Shown: positions 32,726 through 41,632, counted from the stretch's first letter. The stretch is 64,000 nt of DNA from CAYNND01 sp964528735 (GCA_964528735.1 CAZGUV010000003.1:1-64000); one strand, 5' to 3'. Notes: generated by a model from the sequence alone, not told the origin. A program made the numbers and translations.

Positions 32726-32793
32726 GCGTGCAAGTATACAATCCCTTCTCTTGCTTGGCGAAATCACTCTTTTGTGATACGGTACATATACTA

Positions 32794-33372
32794 ATGGATG
32801 AAAACGTACGCATAAACGAAGCTATTCGAGTCCCCGAAGTTCGTGTCATCGGAGCCCAAGGTGAAAATCTTGGTGTATTAGCGACGAAAGAAGCGATCCG
32901 CCTTGCCCGAGAAGCCGGACTTGATTTGATAGAGGCCTCAGCAAAGGCAACCCCCCCTGTCTGTAAAATAGCTGATTATGGTAAGTACAAGTACGAACAG
33001 AACAAGAAAAACAAGGAAATCAAAGCCAAAGCACACGTCACCGAGACAAAGGAGGTTCAAATAAAGATTGGGACAGGTGACCGCGATATGGAAATAAAGG
33101 CGAAAAAAGCTGCCGAGTGGCTCAAGGAAGGAAATCGAGTCAATATTAGCCTCTACCTCTGGGGACGCTACAAATTCATGGAATTTGAATTCCTAAAGGG
33201 CAGAATGGAGCGTTTTCTTGCAATTATCCCAGAATCGTTTAAGATTGCCGAGCCTATTCAAAAAGGCCCTAAAGGACTCCTCACAACTATCGAATTCGAT
33301 AAAAGTGGGAAGAAACCAGTCTTTACTTCGCAAAAGACTGAGGGCAAGCCTCAGAAAGAGGTTGAAGAATAG
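32794..33372 (+). CDS. infC: Translation initiation factor IF-3
   Basis: A 192-residue IF3 of ordinary length. The N-domain has NEAIRVPEVRVIGAQGENLGVL and PPVCKIADYGKYKYE, the linker is Lys-rich, and the C-domain has HVTETKEVQIKIGTGDRDMEIK. A Lys-rich tail follows. It keeps ribosomal subunits apart and checks start codons. The start appears to be ATG, not the rare codon used for autoregulation in E. coli. A TATACT box lies only 1 nt before the ATG. First gene of infC-rpmI-rplT. Confidence 0.96.
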   Translation: MDENVRINEAIRVPEVRVIGAQGENLGVLATKEAIRLAREAGLDLIEASAKATPPVCKIADYGKYKYEQNKKNKEIKAKAHVTETKEVQIKIGTGDRDMEIKAKKAAEWLKEGNRVNISLYLWGRYKFMEFEFLKGRMERFLAIIPESFKIAEPIQKGPKGLLTTIEFDKSGKKPVFTSQKTEGKPQKEVEE

Positions 33373-33381
33373 AATAATCTC

Positions 33382-33576
33382 ATGAAAACAAACAAATCAT
33401 ACGCAAAGCGTCTTCGAGTTACAAAAAACGGTAAGGTCATTTCTCGCGCACCTGGACAGAACCACTTCAACGCGAAAAATTCAGGACAGCAAAGAATCGC
33501 AAAGCGCCGAAAGCTCGGGATGGTTATGTCTATGAGCAAGAAGGAGCGAGCACAATTCTTGAATGGTCTTCGCTAA
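33382..33576 (+). CDS. rpmI: 50S ribosomal protein L35
   Basis: A 64-residue, very basic protein of normal L35 length, starting MKTNKSYAKRLRVTKNGKVI with NHFNAKNSGQQRIAKRRKL in the middle. It lies 9 nt after infC and 27 nt before rplT in the conserved IF3-L35-L20 order. Confidence 0.94.
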   Translation: MKTNKSYAKRLRVTKNGKVISRAPGQNHFNAKNSGQQRIAKRRKLGMVMSMSKKERAQFLNGLR

Positions 33577-33603
33577 TTAGTCATTTATTTTTAAGATACT
33601 ACT

Positions 33604-33951
33604 ATGGTACGTGTAAAAGGAGGAGTGCATGCATTGAAGCGACGACGCTCAATCATGAAAGCAGCAAAGGGTTATCGCTTTGCTCGTTCAAAGAAGGAGT
33701 CAGCGGCTCGCGACGCACTTCGACACGCTGGTGCATACGCATTTCGTGACAGAAAGGCAAAGAAGCGAGATTTCCGCCGCATGTGGACTGTGCGCATCAA
33801 CGCAGGTGTCCGCGCACTTGGTGTAAAGAACTACTCTTCTTTCATCGACACACTCTCAAAGAAGAAAGTGCAGCTTGACCGAAAAGTCCTCGCAACAATG
33901 GCGAAAGACTACCCAGCAGCATTCGAACGACTCGTAAACGCAGTCAAATAA
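33604..33951 (+). CDS. rplT: 50S ribosomal protein L20
   Basis: A 115-residue L20 with the long basic N-terminal extension (MVRVKGGVHALKRRRSIMKA, then AKGYRFARSKKESAARDAL) and conserved FRRMWTVRINAGVRALGVKNYSSFI. It is needed for early 50S assembly and is a known autogenous regulator in other bacteria. The operon ends at a strong hairpin after the stop. Confidence 0.96.
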   Translation: MVRVKGGVHALKRRRSIMKAAKGYRFARSKKESAARDALRHAGAYAFRDRKAKKRDFRRMWTVRINAGVRALGVKNYSSFIDTLSKKKVQLDRKVLATMAKDYPAAFERLVNAVK

Positions 33952-33952
33952 G

Positions 33953-33980
33953 AAAAATCCCAGCCTCATCTGGGATTTTT
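33953..33980. terminator. Terminator after rplT
   Basis: AAAAATCCCAG pairs with CTGGGATTTTT across a six-base loop. It overlaps the stop region of the convergent HAD gene by one base. Confidence 0.9.
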
Positions 33981-34558
33981 TATATTCCTACACTTCTGCT
34001 GCGAAGCGCATGCACTGTCTCCTCGGTGCCCTGGTGCACTATCCCCGGTATGCCAAGCGTTTGCGCTGCATCTATGTTTGCTTGATTATCATCAACAAAT
34101 ATCACTTCCTGAGGTTGCGCATGCATCTCATTGAGTACATGACGAAATATCTCCAGTGACGGCTTGCGAACATGCAATGCACTTGAAATGCATATATGGT
34201 CAAAGTGATGTGTTAATGCATGCGCATGTAAAATTCCCTCTACGAGTCCTGCTGGTGCATTACTGCACAGGGCGATACGGTACTGCTTGTGAAGTTGTTC
34301 GATATACCCAAAAAGGTCTGTGTTGATTACTGCGGCAGTCGCAAGAAATGTTTGTATCTCATCAACTCGCTTCCCTGTTGCCTCAGCGCACGCTGCATAG
34401 AGAACTTCGATCGGAGCATATCCATCATCAGCTCTATCAAAGGCACTGTGTATCGCAATAGTTGAGACTTGGCTCTTTGCGTATTCAGCAATGAGCGCCC
34501 CGCGCACTTCTCTGCACAGTACTCCAAAAAAATCGAAGATAAGTCCTGAAGTTTGCAT
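33980..34558 (-). CDS. HAD-superfamily hydrolase
   Basis: A 192-residue HAD subfamily IA-like protein. The motif I region is LIFDFFGVL (nucleophile Asp; the residue two positions later is Phe, not Asp), motif II is ALCSNAP, motif III the Lys in VRKPSLEIFRHVL, and motif IV is FVDDNQANIDAA. The lack of the second Asp in motif I resembles haloacid-dehalogenase/epoxide-hydrolase-type members, not classic phosphatases. The start overlaps the stop of the upstream beta-CASP gene by one base. Confidence 0.85.
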   Translation of the reverse strand: MQTSGLIFDFFGVLCREVRGALIAEYAKSQVSTIAIHSAFDRADDGYAPIEVLYAACAEATGKRVDEIQTFLATAAVINTDLFGYIEQLHKQYRIALCSNAPAGLVEGILHAHALTHHFDHICISSALHVRKPSLEIFRHVLNEMHAQPQEVIFVDDNQANIDAAQTLGIPGIVHQGTEETVHALRSRSVGI

Positions 34559-35910
34559 CAGAATTCTATCGTAAATGCTTCGTGCTCTTGAGGGACCGCG
34601 GTCTCTATCCCGTAAAAATCATGCACTCGCTGCGAAAGAAACTGCGATGCCTTTGGTTCGCCCATGATGACAAACACTTTTGTAAGCGACTCGCCAGACT
34701 GTTCAACAAAATCGAGGAGACCCTCTCTATCAGCGTGTCCTGAGTATCCATGTATTGTCTCGATTTTTGCTCGCACATGTATCCACGAATCTCCTATTCG
34801 TATTTTTGACTGCCCATCTTGAATACGGCGACCAAGCGTCCCCGGAGACTGGTACCCCACAAAAAGGACTGTTGTATTTTTATCGCCCAAGAGCGCCTGC
34901 TCATGTGAGACTACTCGACCTCCTACTGACATACCCGAGCCTGCAATAATTATTTTTGCTCCCGGCACATCGTTGAGACGTGCTGATTCTCTCCCATGTT
35001 TTACCAGAGTCAGCTTTGGAAAATCAAAAAGTGAGCCTCCCTCTGACTTTACCTCGTCCTTAAAATAGTGACCTGCATGCTTATAGATTTCAGTTGCCTC
35101 AATAGCAAGTGGTGAGTCAAGATACACCGGGATAGGCGGGACTGCACCTCGGTGAACCATGGAATGAATCTCGAATAAAATCGACTGTGTCCGATGCACC
35201 GCAAATGAGGGAATGATGAGCGTGCGATTCCGCTCTGCGGTCTCACGAATCACCTTTGCAAGCAAGTCGTGACGCACATCTCTGTCGGTATGTGATCTAT
35301 CACCATACACACTTTCTATGACCATATACGTTGCCCCTTCAACTGGCTCAGGCGCAGGAAGAAGTACGTCTGGTGTATTGCCGATGTCGCCGGTACAAAC
35401 CAGCTTTTTCCCATGACGAGAAAAAGTTACTGCCCCTGCCCCAAGAATATGCCCCACTGGAGAATATTCAGCATGCACACCATCACCAACATCGATTGAC
35501 TGATGAAATGGAACCGTCTTCCACAGAGCGAGAGCATGCTCAAGGTCAGATTGCTCGTAGAGTGGTTTCGTACCAAATCGCTGCTCGTGGTCTTTGAAAA
35601 TATGAATCGCATCCTTCAGGACAAGCTCCGCGAGTGCACGTGTCTCAGGTGTTGAATAGATGACACCATGAAAACCCATTTTAACGAGAAACGGGACACG
35701 TCCTATATGATCAGCGTGCGCATGAGTAATGAAGAGAGCATGAACGCATTCGACATGATATGCAAAAGGCTCTTTATTCTTTTCGTCAACATTAAACGCT
35801 TCTCCCTGATGGAGGCCGCAATCGACCAGTACCTTTTGTGTTTCAAATTCAATCAGAATGTTCGCACCCGTCACTTCTCCCGCTCCCCCATGAAATGTAA
35901 GTTTAGTCAT
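34558..35910 (-). CDS. Metallo-beta-lactamase/beta-CASP RNase-like protein
   Basis: A 450-residue protein with the metallo-beta-lactamase fold (THAHADHIG zinc motif near 67, GHILGAG, CTGDIGNT) followed by the beta-CASP domain and the C-terminal HGYSGHADREGLLDF motif of RNA-specific members. It resembles CPSF73-like/YSH1-type RNases acting on RNA ends. The ATG at 35910 starts the family match (MTKLTFHGGAGEVTGAN) and overlaps the upstream gene's stop by 8 nt. Longer starts upstream are not supported by homology. Confidence 0.9.
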   Translation of the reverse strand: MTKLTFHGGAGEVTGANILIEFETQKVLVDCGLHQGEAFNVDEKNKEPFAYHVECVHALFITHAHADHIGRVPFLVKMGFHGVIYSTPETRALAELVLKDAIHIFKDHEQRFGTKPLYEQSDLEHALALWKTVPFHQSIDVGDGVHAEYSPVGHILGAGAVTFSRHGKKLVCTGDIGNTPDVLLPAPEPVEGATYMVIESVYGDRSHTDRDVRHDLLAKVIRETAERNRTLIIPSFAVHRTQSILFEIHSMVHRGAVPPIPVYLDSPLAIEATEIYKHAGHYFKDEVKSEGGSLFDFPKLTLVKHGRESARLNDVPGAKIIIAGSGMSVGGRVVSHEQALLGDKNTTVLFVGYQSPGTLGRRIQDGQSKIRIGDSWIHVRAKIETIHGYSGHADREGLLDFVEQSGESLTKVFVIMGEPKASQFLSQRVHDFYGIETAVPQEHEAFTIEF

Positions 35911-36313
35911 GCTGTAATCTTCCAAATAAAACGCCGATACTGAGTGCACCAAGCATGTCCATGATAACATCCTTGCCCGTATCAACACTAAGGATAACCG
36001 AGCTGCTAAAGTAGTATTCCCAGACTTCCCATACCGTCCCCACAATAAGGACAATAACGATGAGAGGAATTATCGGTAAGACAGGTATATACATCTTGTG
36101 CACTACTCCCCCCGGAGTAAACCCTCCTAAGCGTATACACCAATTCATCAGACTACGTATCCAGAGTGTACCGACTGCCGTAAATGCGCCTCCCAAAAAA
36201 TGAGTTGCCATATTGATATAAAATGACGCGGCAGTCCCAAAATAGGCAACCTCTGTTTGAAGTGATATGTATGTCAACCCAGCAACAACGACTGAAATCA
36301 GAAAATAAAGCAT
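35903..36313 (-). CDS. Small multi-pass membrane protein, DUF2238-like
   Basis: A 136-residue protein with about four helices. NMATHFLGGAF, GTVWEVWEYYF and DTGKDVIMDMLGAL resemble motifs of the DUF2238/VanZ-like membrane proteins, similar to the gene at 26962. Function unknown. TATACT ends 6 nt before the ATG. The 3' end overlaps the beta-CASP start by 8 nt. Confidence 0.65.
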   Translation of the reverse strand: MLYFLISVVVAGLTYISLQTEVAYFGTAASFYINMATHFLGGAFTAVGTLWIRSLMNWCIRLGGFTPGGVVHKMYIPVLPIIPLIVIVLIVGTVWEVWEYYFSSSVILSVDTGKDVIMDMLGALSIGVLFGRLQHD

Positions 36314-36336
36314 GCGTTGAGTATACTGTACTCAAA

Positions 36337-36472
36337 AGAAAAAGCCCATATATGGGCTCTTTCTACCGAGGGCATTCCTGGATTGACCAGGTGGGTGATC
36401 GCAGTACAAGTACCACAGTACCTGACGATGTAAATCTCCCTGTATATTGAATACGAGGAAATACCCCCAGCT
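36337..36472 (-). ncRNA. Candidate structured non-coding RNA, rod-like
   Basis: No frame in this gap looks coding, but the minus strand has promoter, fold and terminator. TATACT (36484-36479) predicts a start at about 36472. The 5' CUGGGGGUAUUUCC pairs with 3' GGAAUGCCCUCGG in a helix of 13 pairs with one bulge. Inside, CAGGUAC-UGUG-GUACUUG forms a hairpin framed by AUCG/CGAU. The 3' terminator AGCCCAT/ATGGGCT is followed by T-rich sequence. The closed rod with internal loops recalls 6S RNA, but no sequence signature confirms that. Confidence 0.5.
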
Positions 36473-36531
36473 CTTTACAGTATACCGGTCGTTTTAAATC
36501 ATTGGCGCACATTGCACCTCAATGGGGAAAA

Positions 36532-36762
36532 CTATTTCTTGCCACCAAATGGACTTCCCGAACTTCCAGCAGCACCTCCCTTTTTGTCATCTTTCTTAAC
36601 GATGAGTTCTGTCTTTACAGCAATAAATGCAACAAATACTAGAAATCCAATGATGTACGCCCAAAAAGGGACTGATATTCCCTCTCCTTTCACTTGGCGA
36701 AACTCCACCTTATCAGACTGCGGTGCAAGATTCTGAGAAAACTCTGATATTCGGTCATTCAT
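36532..36762 (-). CDS. Small single-helix membrane protein
   Basis: A 76-residue protein with a polar N-terminal half, one transmembrane helix (FWAYIIGFLVFVAFIAV) and a Lys/Gly-rich tail (KKDDKKGGAAG). No family recognised. Its start overlaps the purN-like stop (ATGA), yet TATACT also ends exactly 6 nt before the ATG, so it may be expressed from the operon and from its own promoter. Confidence 0.65.
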   Translation of the reverse strand: MNDRISEFSQNLAPQSDKVEFRQVKGEGISVPFWAYIIGFLVFVAFIAVKTELIVKKDDKKGGAAGSSGSPFGGKK

Positions 36763-37442
36763 GAAAGTAGTATATCACGCGGAAGATGGGTATACCCATT
36801 TGGCACAGAAAGACTCGCCGGTGAACTTCCGTCCCATGAGATAACGCCGCAAAGCACCATGTTAGTTATCCGTGGCTGCCAGTAGTGTTCAGCCTCATTG
36901 ACTGCATGTTGGATGTCCTCAGGTGTCATCTCTCTATGCAGTGGTACTCGTTGTTCAAAAAATACTGGCCCGCCATCATATATATCAGTAACAAAATGCA
37001 TCGACACCGCACTGGTGGTTGTTCTTCCCTCTTGTAAGACTCTGTGGACCGCCTCGTGCACATAACGCCCGTACATGTTCGGACCGCCGAACATTCCTCC
37101 TCCGTCGAGAAGTGGGCCCGGATGAATATTAATTGTTTTTTGTGGATTGAGTCCAGATACCATTTTCAGCCACCCAGACAAGGCCACCCAATCTGCGCCC
37201 GTTTGCTTGACTATTTTTTGATACATATCTCCGCTGTACGGTGATCGCATATAGAAAAAAGGAATGCGCAGTCTTTCAGCACGCTGAAAGACTCCTCCAC
37301 GCTCATGGCTTGAGACGACTCCGACAATATCCGCATGAAGTATCGGTGCATCCCCTCGCGCACTGAGGACCATATTTTCAAAACCTGAACCGCCGCCTTT
37401 ATGAGTGCCCGATGCAAAAATGAGCAACTTCGGGCGGTCCAT
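36759..37442 (-). CDS. PurN-like formyltransferase family protein
   Basis: A 227-residue protein with the formyl-transferase N-domain fold. The Gly-rich start SGTHKGGGSGFENMV replaces the usual PurN loop. The catalytic Asn-x-His is in INIHPGPL, and the later Asp in TDIYDGGPVFFEQ fits the family triad. PurN adds a formyl group to glycinamide ribonucleotide in purine synthesis, but no other purine genes are nearby, so another formyl or acyl acceptor is possible. It starts 1 nt after the ndk stop. Confidence 0.75.
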   Translation of the reverse strand: MDRPKLLIFASGTHKGGGSGFENMVLSARGDAPILHADIVGVVSSHERGGVFQRAERLRIPFFYMRSPYSGDMYQKIVKQTGADWVALSGWLKMVSGLNPQKTINIHPGPLLDGGGMFGGPNMYGRYVHEAVHRVLQEGRTTTSAVSMHFVTDIYDGGPVFFEQRVPLHREMTPEDIQHAVNEAEHYWQPRITNMVLCGVISWDGSSPASLSVPNGYTHLPRDILLS

Positions 37443-37443
37443 A

Positions 37444-38043
37444 CTACTCGCTTATACCGTGACGCTTGTAGTTATAGACTCGAGATGTGTCGCCAAACCA
37501 GTGCTGAATTTCATGGAGCGCTTCTTCGGGAGTCTCTGAGGCGTGTACAATGTTGTGCACAGCTCGATGTTCTGAGTTTGCAATCGCAGGTGAATCAGCC
37601 GAAAAATCTCCGCGGATAGTACCCATATCTGCCATGTACGGAAGTGTTGGACCTGCAATCTTACGGACCATATCAACGGCATGTACTCCTTGTACAACTA
37701 TTCGCACAAGAGGCGCTGAAGTCATGAAATCAATGAGCCATGTACGGACATTTTTACCTATTTCGAGAGGACTATCAGTGCCAATTTCTGTCTTTGCATC
37801 AATGCCGTATTTTGCATACGTGCCGAGGGTTTTTTCGCCAAGTCGTGCAATCCATGCCTCAGTTTTTGGATAATGATTATCTATCATTTCATGTGTTGGC
37901 ATGAACATCTCAAGCGCAACAATTTTTAAATCTCTGCGCTCGAAGCGATTTATAATTTCTCCGATGAGTCCTTTTTGTACCCCATCTGGCTTAATAAGTA
38001 CAAATGTTTTTTCTTCCTTTAATCGTTGTGCAGTGGTAGACAT
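37444..38043 (-). CDS. ndk: Nucleoside diphosphate kinase, copy 1
   Basis: A 199-residue NDK. TFVLIKPDGVQKGLIGEII starts the core; the nucleotide-site MGTIRGDF and the catalytic His in NIVHASET are present. It exceeds the usual 140-150 residues through an insertion after NHYPK and a C-terminal extension, as in its neighbour. It balances nucleoside triphosphate pools. TATGCT ends 6 nt before the ATG at 38043. It heads an operon with the purN-like gene. Confidence 0.92.
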   Translation of the reverse strand: MSTTAQRLKEEKTFVLIKPDGVQKGLIGEIINRFERRDLKIVALEMFMPTHEMIDNHYPKTEAWIARLGEKTLGTYAKYGIDAKTEIGTDSPLEIGKNVRTWLIDFMTSAPLVRIVVQGVHAVDMVRKIAGPTLPYMADMGTIRGDFSADSPAIANSEHRAVHNIVHASETPEEALHEIQHWFGDTSRVYNYKRHGISE

Positions 38044-38074
38044 CAGGACAGCATACCACGCAGTCTCATGCATG

Positions 38075-38101
38075 AAAAACCCCGCATTTGGCGGGGTTTT
38101 T
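38075..38101. terminator. Terminator between the two ndk genes
   Basis: AAAAACCCCGC pairs with GCGGGGTTTTT across a five-base loop. It ends the upstream ndk copy on the minus strand. Confidence 0.9.
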
Positions 38102-38105
38102 AGGA

Positions 38106-38702
38106 CTATTCGAGTATTCCATCAAGGTTTACATCGTAGAGGATTTGCTCCTGCACGAGTCGATAGTTTAGCAAGTCAGTCTCAGCGAACCACAACGCTA
38201 CTTCACGTACTGCATCATCGGTGTTGTCAGAACAATGAATGAGGTTCCGCACTGCACGTTCATCGACGTTAGCCATCTGGTATGAGTCGAGCGTGTAATC
38301 TCCACGGATAGTACCGACATCTGACGTTGCTGGCTCAGTACCTCCGGTAAGCTTCTTCACCACTGCAACTGCTTGATTACCCTGCAAACAGAGCATGACC
38401 ACAGGTCCTGAGGTGATATATTTCACCAAAGCCCGAATAATATCTTTTCCGTACTCAATCGGCTCTTTCGTAACCTCCATACCTGCAGCCTTTCTGTTCT
38501 CAACAATACCTGTTCCCTTCTTAAGGTACCATGCATCATCTTTGTTGTAGTGAACCCAGAGCTTTTGTTCATCTGCCATACCGAATTTCATTGCTGAAAT
38601 CTTGAGTCCAGCTCGTTCAAAACGCTGGATGATATCGCCGACAAGTGAACGTTGAATTCCGTCTGGCTTAATAATGACAAATGTTCGCTCTTTGTGAAGC
38701 AT
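38106..38702 (-). CDS. ndk: Nucleoside diphosphate kinase, copy 2
   Basis: A 198-residue NDK paralogue next to copy 1. TFVIIKPDGIQRSLVGDII, VGTIRGDYTLDS and the catalytic His in NLIHCSDN are conserved. As in copy 1 there is an insertion of about 35 residues after VHYNKDD and a C-terminal extension. The two copies differ at most positions, so the duplication is old. TAGAGT ends 7 nt before the ATG, and a terminator separates it from copy 1. Confidence 0.92.
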   Translation of the reverse strand: MLHKERTFVIIKPDGIQRSLVGDIIQRFERAGLKISAMKFGMADEQKLWVHYNKDDAWYLKKGTGIVENRKAAGMEVTKEPIEYGKDIIRALVKYITSGPVVMLCLQGNQAVAVVKKLTGGTEPATSDVGTIRGDYTLDSYQMANVDERAVRNLIHCSDNTDDAVREVALWFAETDLLNYRLVQEQILYDVNLDGILE

Positions 38703-38780
38703 ACGATGTACTCTATATAATAATTCTCAAGAACCTGCTGGTTTTGATGGCGGGAGTATACCTTAGGAGTGCCGGTAAAG

Positions 38781-41579
38781 CTAGAAGCGCGCAAATGGGT
38801 CCATCATCTGTGGATCGGGTGCTTGTTGTTGATATCGAGCCTGTATCTCTTGTTCTACCTGTACCCTATCGCGCCCATACGCTTCGTATGACATTCGCTT
38901 CAACATATCGACAATTTCATAATCTGCGTCAAATGGTGGCTCTGTATTAATATCAAACGGCTTGCTCGGTAGACCATTGACGAGAAGCGACAGATACGCC
39001 ATACCCATTTCTTGTCCCTGAATATCTTTTGCAGAAAATTCTGGCTTCAATGTTTTCTCTAGAAATTCTGCATCTTCTACACCGACACGAAATACCATCT
39101 TGGTACCAACGTTACCGAAGACTGCGTCGCGAATCTTCTCATCAAGCTGCTTAATGTACTGGTGCGCCACTTGGAGCGAGAGCCCGTATTTACGAGCTTC
39201 TGAGAGAATGACTGCGATTGACGGTGTTGTGAAGTTTTGGAATTCGTCGATATAGAGGTAGAACGTAGGAAGTGTCCCCGCTTTTGTATCTGCTCGAGAG
39301 AGTGCTGCCTGCGTCATCTTACCCACAATAAAGAGACCGAGCACTTCAGCGTTGATGTCCCCCAAGCGACCCTTTGAGAGGTTGCCAAGGAATATCTTCT
39401 TCTCGTCCATGATTTTTCGGAAGTTAAATGAAGATTTTGGTTGCGCCAAAATCGGACGCATGATGTCGTTTGCAAGGAAGATGTCAGTCTTACTGGTAAT
39501 GTACGGAACAACGTTTTCAAGCGATGCTTCACCCCCCGCCTTTTCAGCAACCTCTCTCCAGAATTCATTGACGATTGGGTTTTTTGACTTCTCAAGACAG
39601 CCTCTGCGAAACTTTGCATTTGAAAGAATGCGAACAATATCGGCGATTGTGGTGGTGCCCGGCTCCATACCTTCGAGCGCGAGCATCGCAGCGTTTCTAA
39701 AGTACTGCTGGAACATCGGGCCGAGAGACTCCGGGACTTTACCGAACAACTTTTCGAATATACTCAACAATTCGTTCACTACATGAGTCTTTTGTTCAGG
39801 GAATCGAGGATCGTACTCCATCATGTTGATAGACATTGGCCTATCAGGAAACGCTGGATCAAAGTAGATGACATCTTTATAGCGTTCTTTTGGCACTGAG
39901 GCGAGAAGGTCAACAATGTCAGAACCGTGTGGATCAATATAGCAACATCCGTCTCCGTTGCGCATATCCTGCACAAACATATTTTTGAGAAGTGTAGACT
40001 TACCAGTACCAGTTTGACCGATGACATAGAAATGTCGGAGTCGATCTTTTTCACCGAAGTGAATTGGTGTATCAGACCCGCCATACTTATTCATACCGAG
40101 AACAATACCTGTATCGGGCATCCCCACCGGCGCCGGAGCCTTTTTAGCCTTTGATGATTTTAGTTCGCGTGACGTTGAAACACCTGTCGCCGTGAGGTGG
40201 CAGATGGTTGTTAGCTCTGCAATTGAAAGTGGCATCAACTCTTTGTATGAATAAAGTCTGAAGATAAAGGAACGAATAAAATCATTCAGATAGCGGCCGC
40301 GCACCTGCTCAAACTTGAAAAAATTACCCTGTGCTTCATCAAACTGGTTAAAGGTTGATGTTATTGAATTTAAGAGCTCTTCTGCTCTACCCTGCTCTTT
40401 TGCAGATGTGACTACACGGATATTTGTAGGAACAATACGACTTGAAACTTTTGCAGTCATCAAATCAAGCGCTACTTGGTCTACAAATTTGTGCTCCTCC
40501 TGATACGGGAAAAGATATTTCTTCACTTCGTAAGACACCATACCCCATACTGATGACTTTTTTTTGATTGCCTTGTATGCGTACCCTCCTTTGCGGACCT
40601 CATCGAGGATGTCCTTGTAATGATGGTTGTAGTAATCACCGTGACCACCACCAATAACGATTTGAATTGCCGCACCTTCTCCATGTTTTTGCATTTTCCC
40701 AAACGCAGACATAATGACGTTGAGAGGATCATGCGTAAAATGCTTATACAACTTAATCGGGTAGCTCGGATGTTTTTCGAGCCGAGCGACTGCCGCGGCT
40801 TCATGTCCGTCTTCATGAAAGATGTTGTAGTCTTCCTTCATTTCCTCGATGCGAGCCCCCGGATATATCGAAAACAGATGCTTTTCGAAGAGTCCTCGCT
40901 TACTTCGGGGTACACCAACGTAGAATACTGCCTGCTCAGATCCTTGAGAAACGGCGATTTCAACGGTAAAGACATTATGCTTATCTTGTGACCCCCCTTC
41001 TGACATTGCGCGCATACCAGCATAAAATTGCTCCATCGAGTTGAGCAGTCGCTCAAGTGGATTTTGCATTGTCTGTGACTGCTGGTCATCTTTTCGCTCG
41101 TTTGGCAACGATACCTCAAATAGAGACATGTGCAGTGAACGAAACATCTCGCTTTTATTGGGAAGCCCTCGAGCAGGAAGACCCTCGGCAATGTACTGCG
41201 TCAAAATTTTATGAAAATCATCCTCAAGGTGTGCGCCTATCCTCGTTGCGATCGAAAGAGCATTTTTTATACCCTGATTGTTCATTATCTTGATAAGCTC
41301 ATCTACCTGCCTATCGTGTGTTTCTTCTTTTAGGCCTAGCGCCTTTGCCGTTGACTCATACTCTGGCGTCGCGTACTGCGTCTTTAAGACCTCTTGTGTT
41401 GGGGTAGCCGTGTACTGTCGTATTTCGTGCTTTATGATGCGCTCCCTCGCTGGAGTATGTTCGCCACTTCCGAGTGCTGCCTCATGAGCTGCAACACGCT
41501 CCCGGAGGTAACGTATCTCTTCTTCGAGCGAAGAAAACTGTGCTGGCGGTGGTGAGTGTTGAGGTAATCGTTCAGACAT
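38781..41579 (-). CDS. Type IV secretion/conjugation-like ATPase
   Basis: A 932-residue cytoplasmic protein. The N-terminal 480 residues are poorly recognised. The C-terminal half is a VirD4/TraG/HerA-like ATPase: Walker A GQTGTGKSTLL near 500, CCYIDPHGSDIVDLL, Walker B YLYIDEFQNF, then SEARKYGLSLQVAHQYIKQL and GNVGTKMVFRVG. Such proteins move DNA or protein, or process DNA ends. Related ATPases are common in CPR genomes (general knowledge). No other secretion genes are adjacent. TATACT ends 6 nt before the ATG. Confidence 0.82.
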   Translation of the reverse strand: MSERLPQHSPPPAQFSSLEEEIRYLRERVAAHEAALGSGEHTPARERIIKHEIRQYTATPTQEVLKTQYATPEYESTAKALGLKEETHDRQVDELIKIMNNQGIKNALSIATRIGAHLEDDFHKILTQYIAEGLPARGLPNKSEMFRSLHMSLFEVSLPNERKDDQQSQTMQNPLERLLNSMEQFYAGMRAMSEGGSQDKHNVFTVEIAVSQGSEQAVFYVGVPRSKRGLFEKHLFSIYPGARIEEMKEDYNIFHEDGHEAAAVARLEKHPSYPIKLYKHFTHDPLNVIMSAFGKMQKHGEGAAIQIVIGGGHGDYYNHHYKDILDEVRKGGYAYKAIKKKSSVWGMVSYEVKKYLFPYQEEHKFVDQVALDLMTAKVSSRIVPTNIRVVTSAKEQGRAEELLNSITSTFNQFDEAQGNFFKFEQVRGRYLNDFIRSFIFRLYSYKELMPLSIAELTTICHLTATGVSTSRELKSSKAKKAPAPVGMPDTGIVLGMNKYGGSDTPIHFGEKDRLRHFYVIGQTGTGKSTLLKNMFVQDMRNGDGCCYIDPHGSDIVDLLASVPKERYKDVIYFDPAFPDRPMSINMMEYDPRFPEQKTHVVNELLSIFEKLFGKVPESLGPMFQQYFRNAAMLALEGMEPGTTTIADIVRILSNAKFRRGCLEKSKNPIVNEFWREVAEKAGGEASLENVVPYITSKTDIFLANDIMRPILAQPKSSFNFRKIMDEKKIFLGNLSKGRLGDINAEVLGLFIVGKMTQAALSRADTKAGTLPTFYLYIDEFQNFTTPSIAVILSEARKYGLSLQVAHQYIKQLDEKIRDAVFGNVGTKMVFRVGVEDAEFLEKTLKPEFSAKDIQGQEMGMAYLSLLVNGLPSKPFDINTEPPFDADYEIVDMLKRMSYEAYGRDRVQVEQEIQARYQQQAPDPQMMDPFARF

Positions 41580-41632
41580 GCACCAAGTATATCGCGGAAT
41601 ATATAAAATATGTGCACATCAGTGGACAGCAA

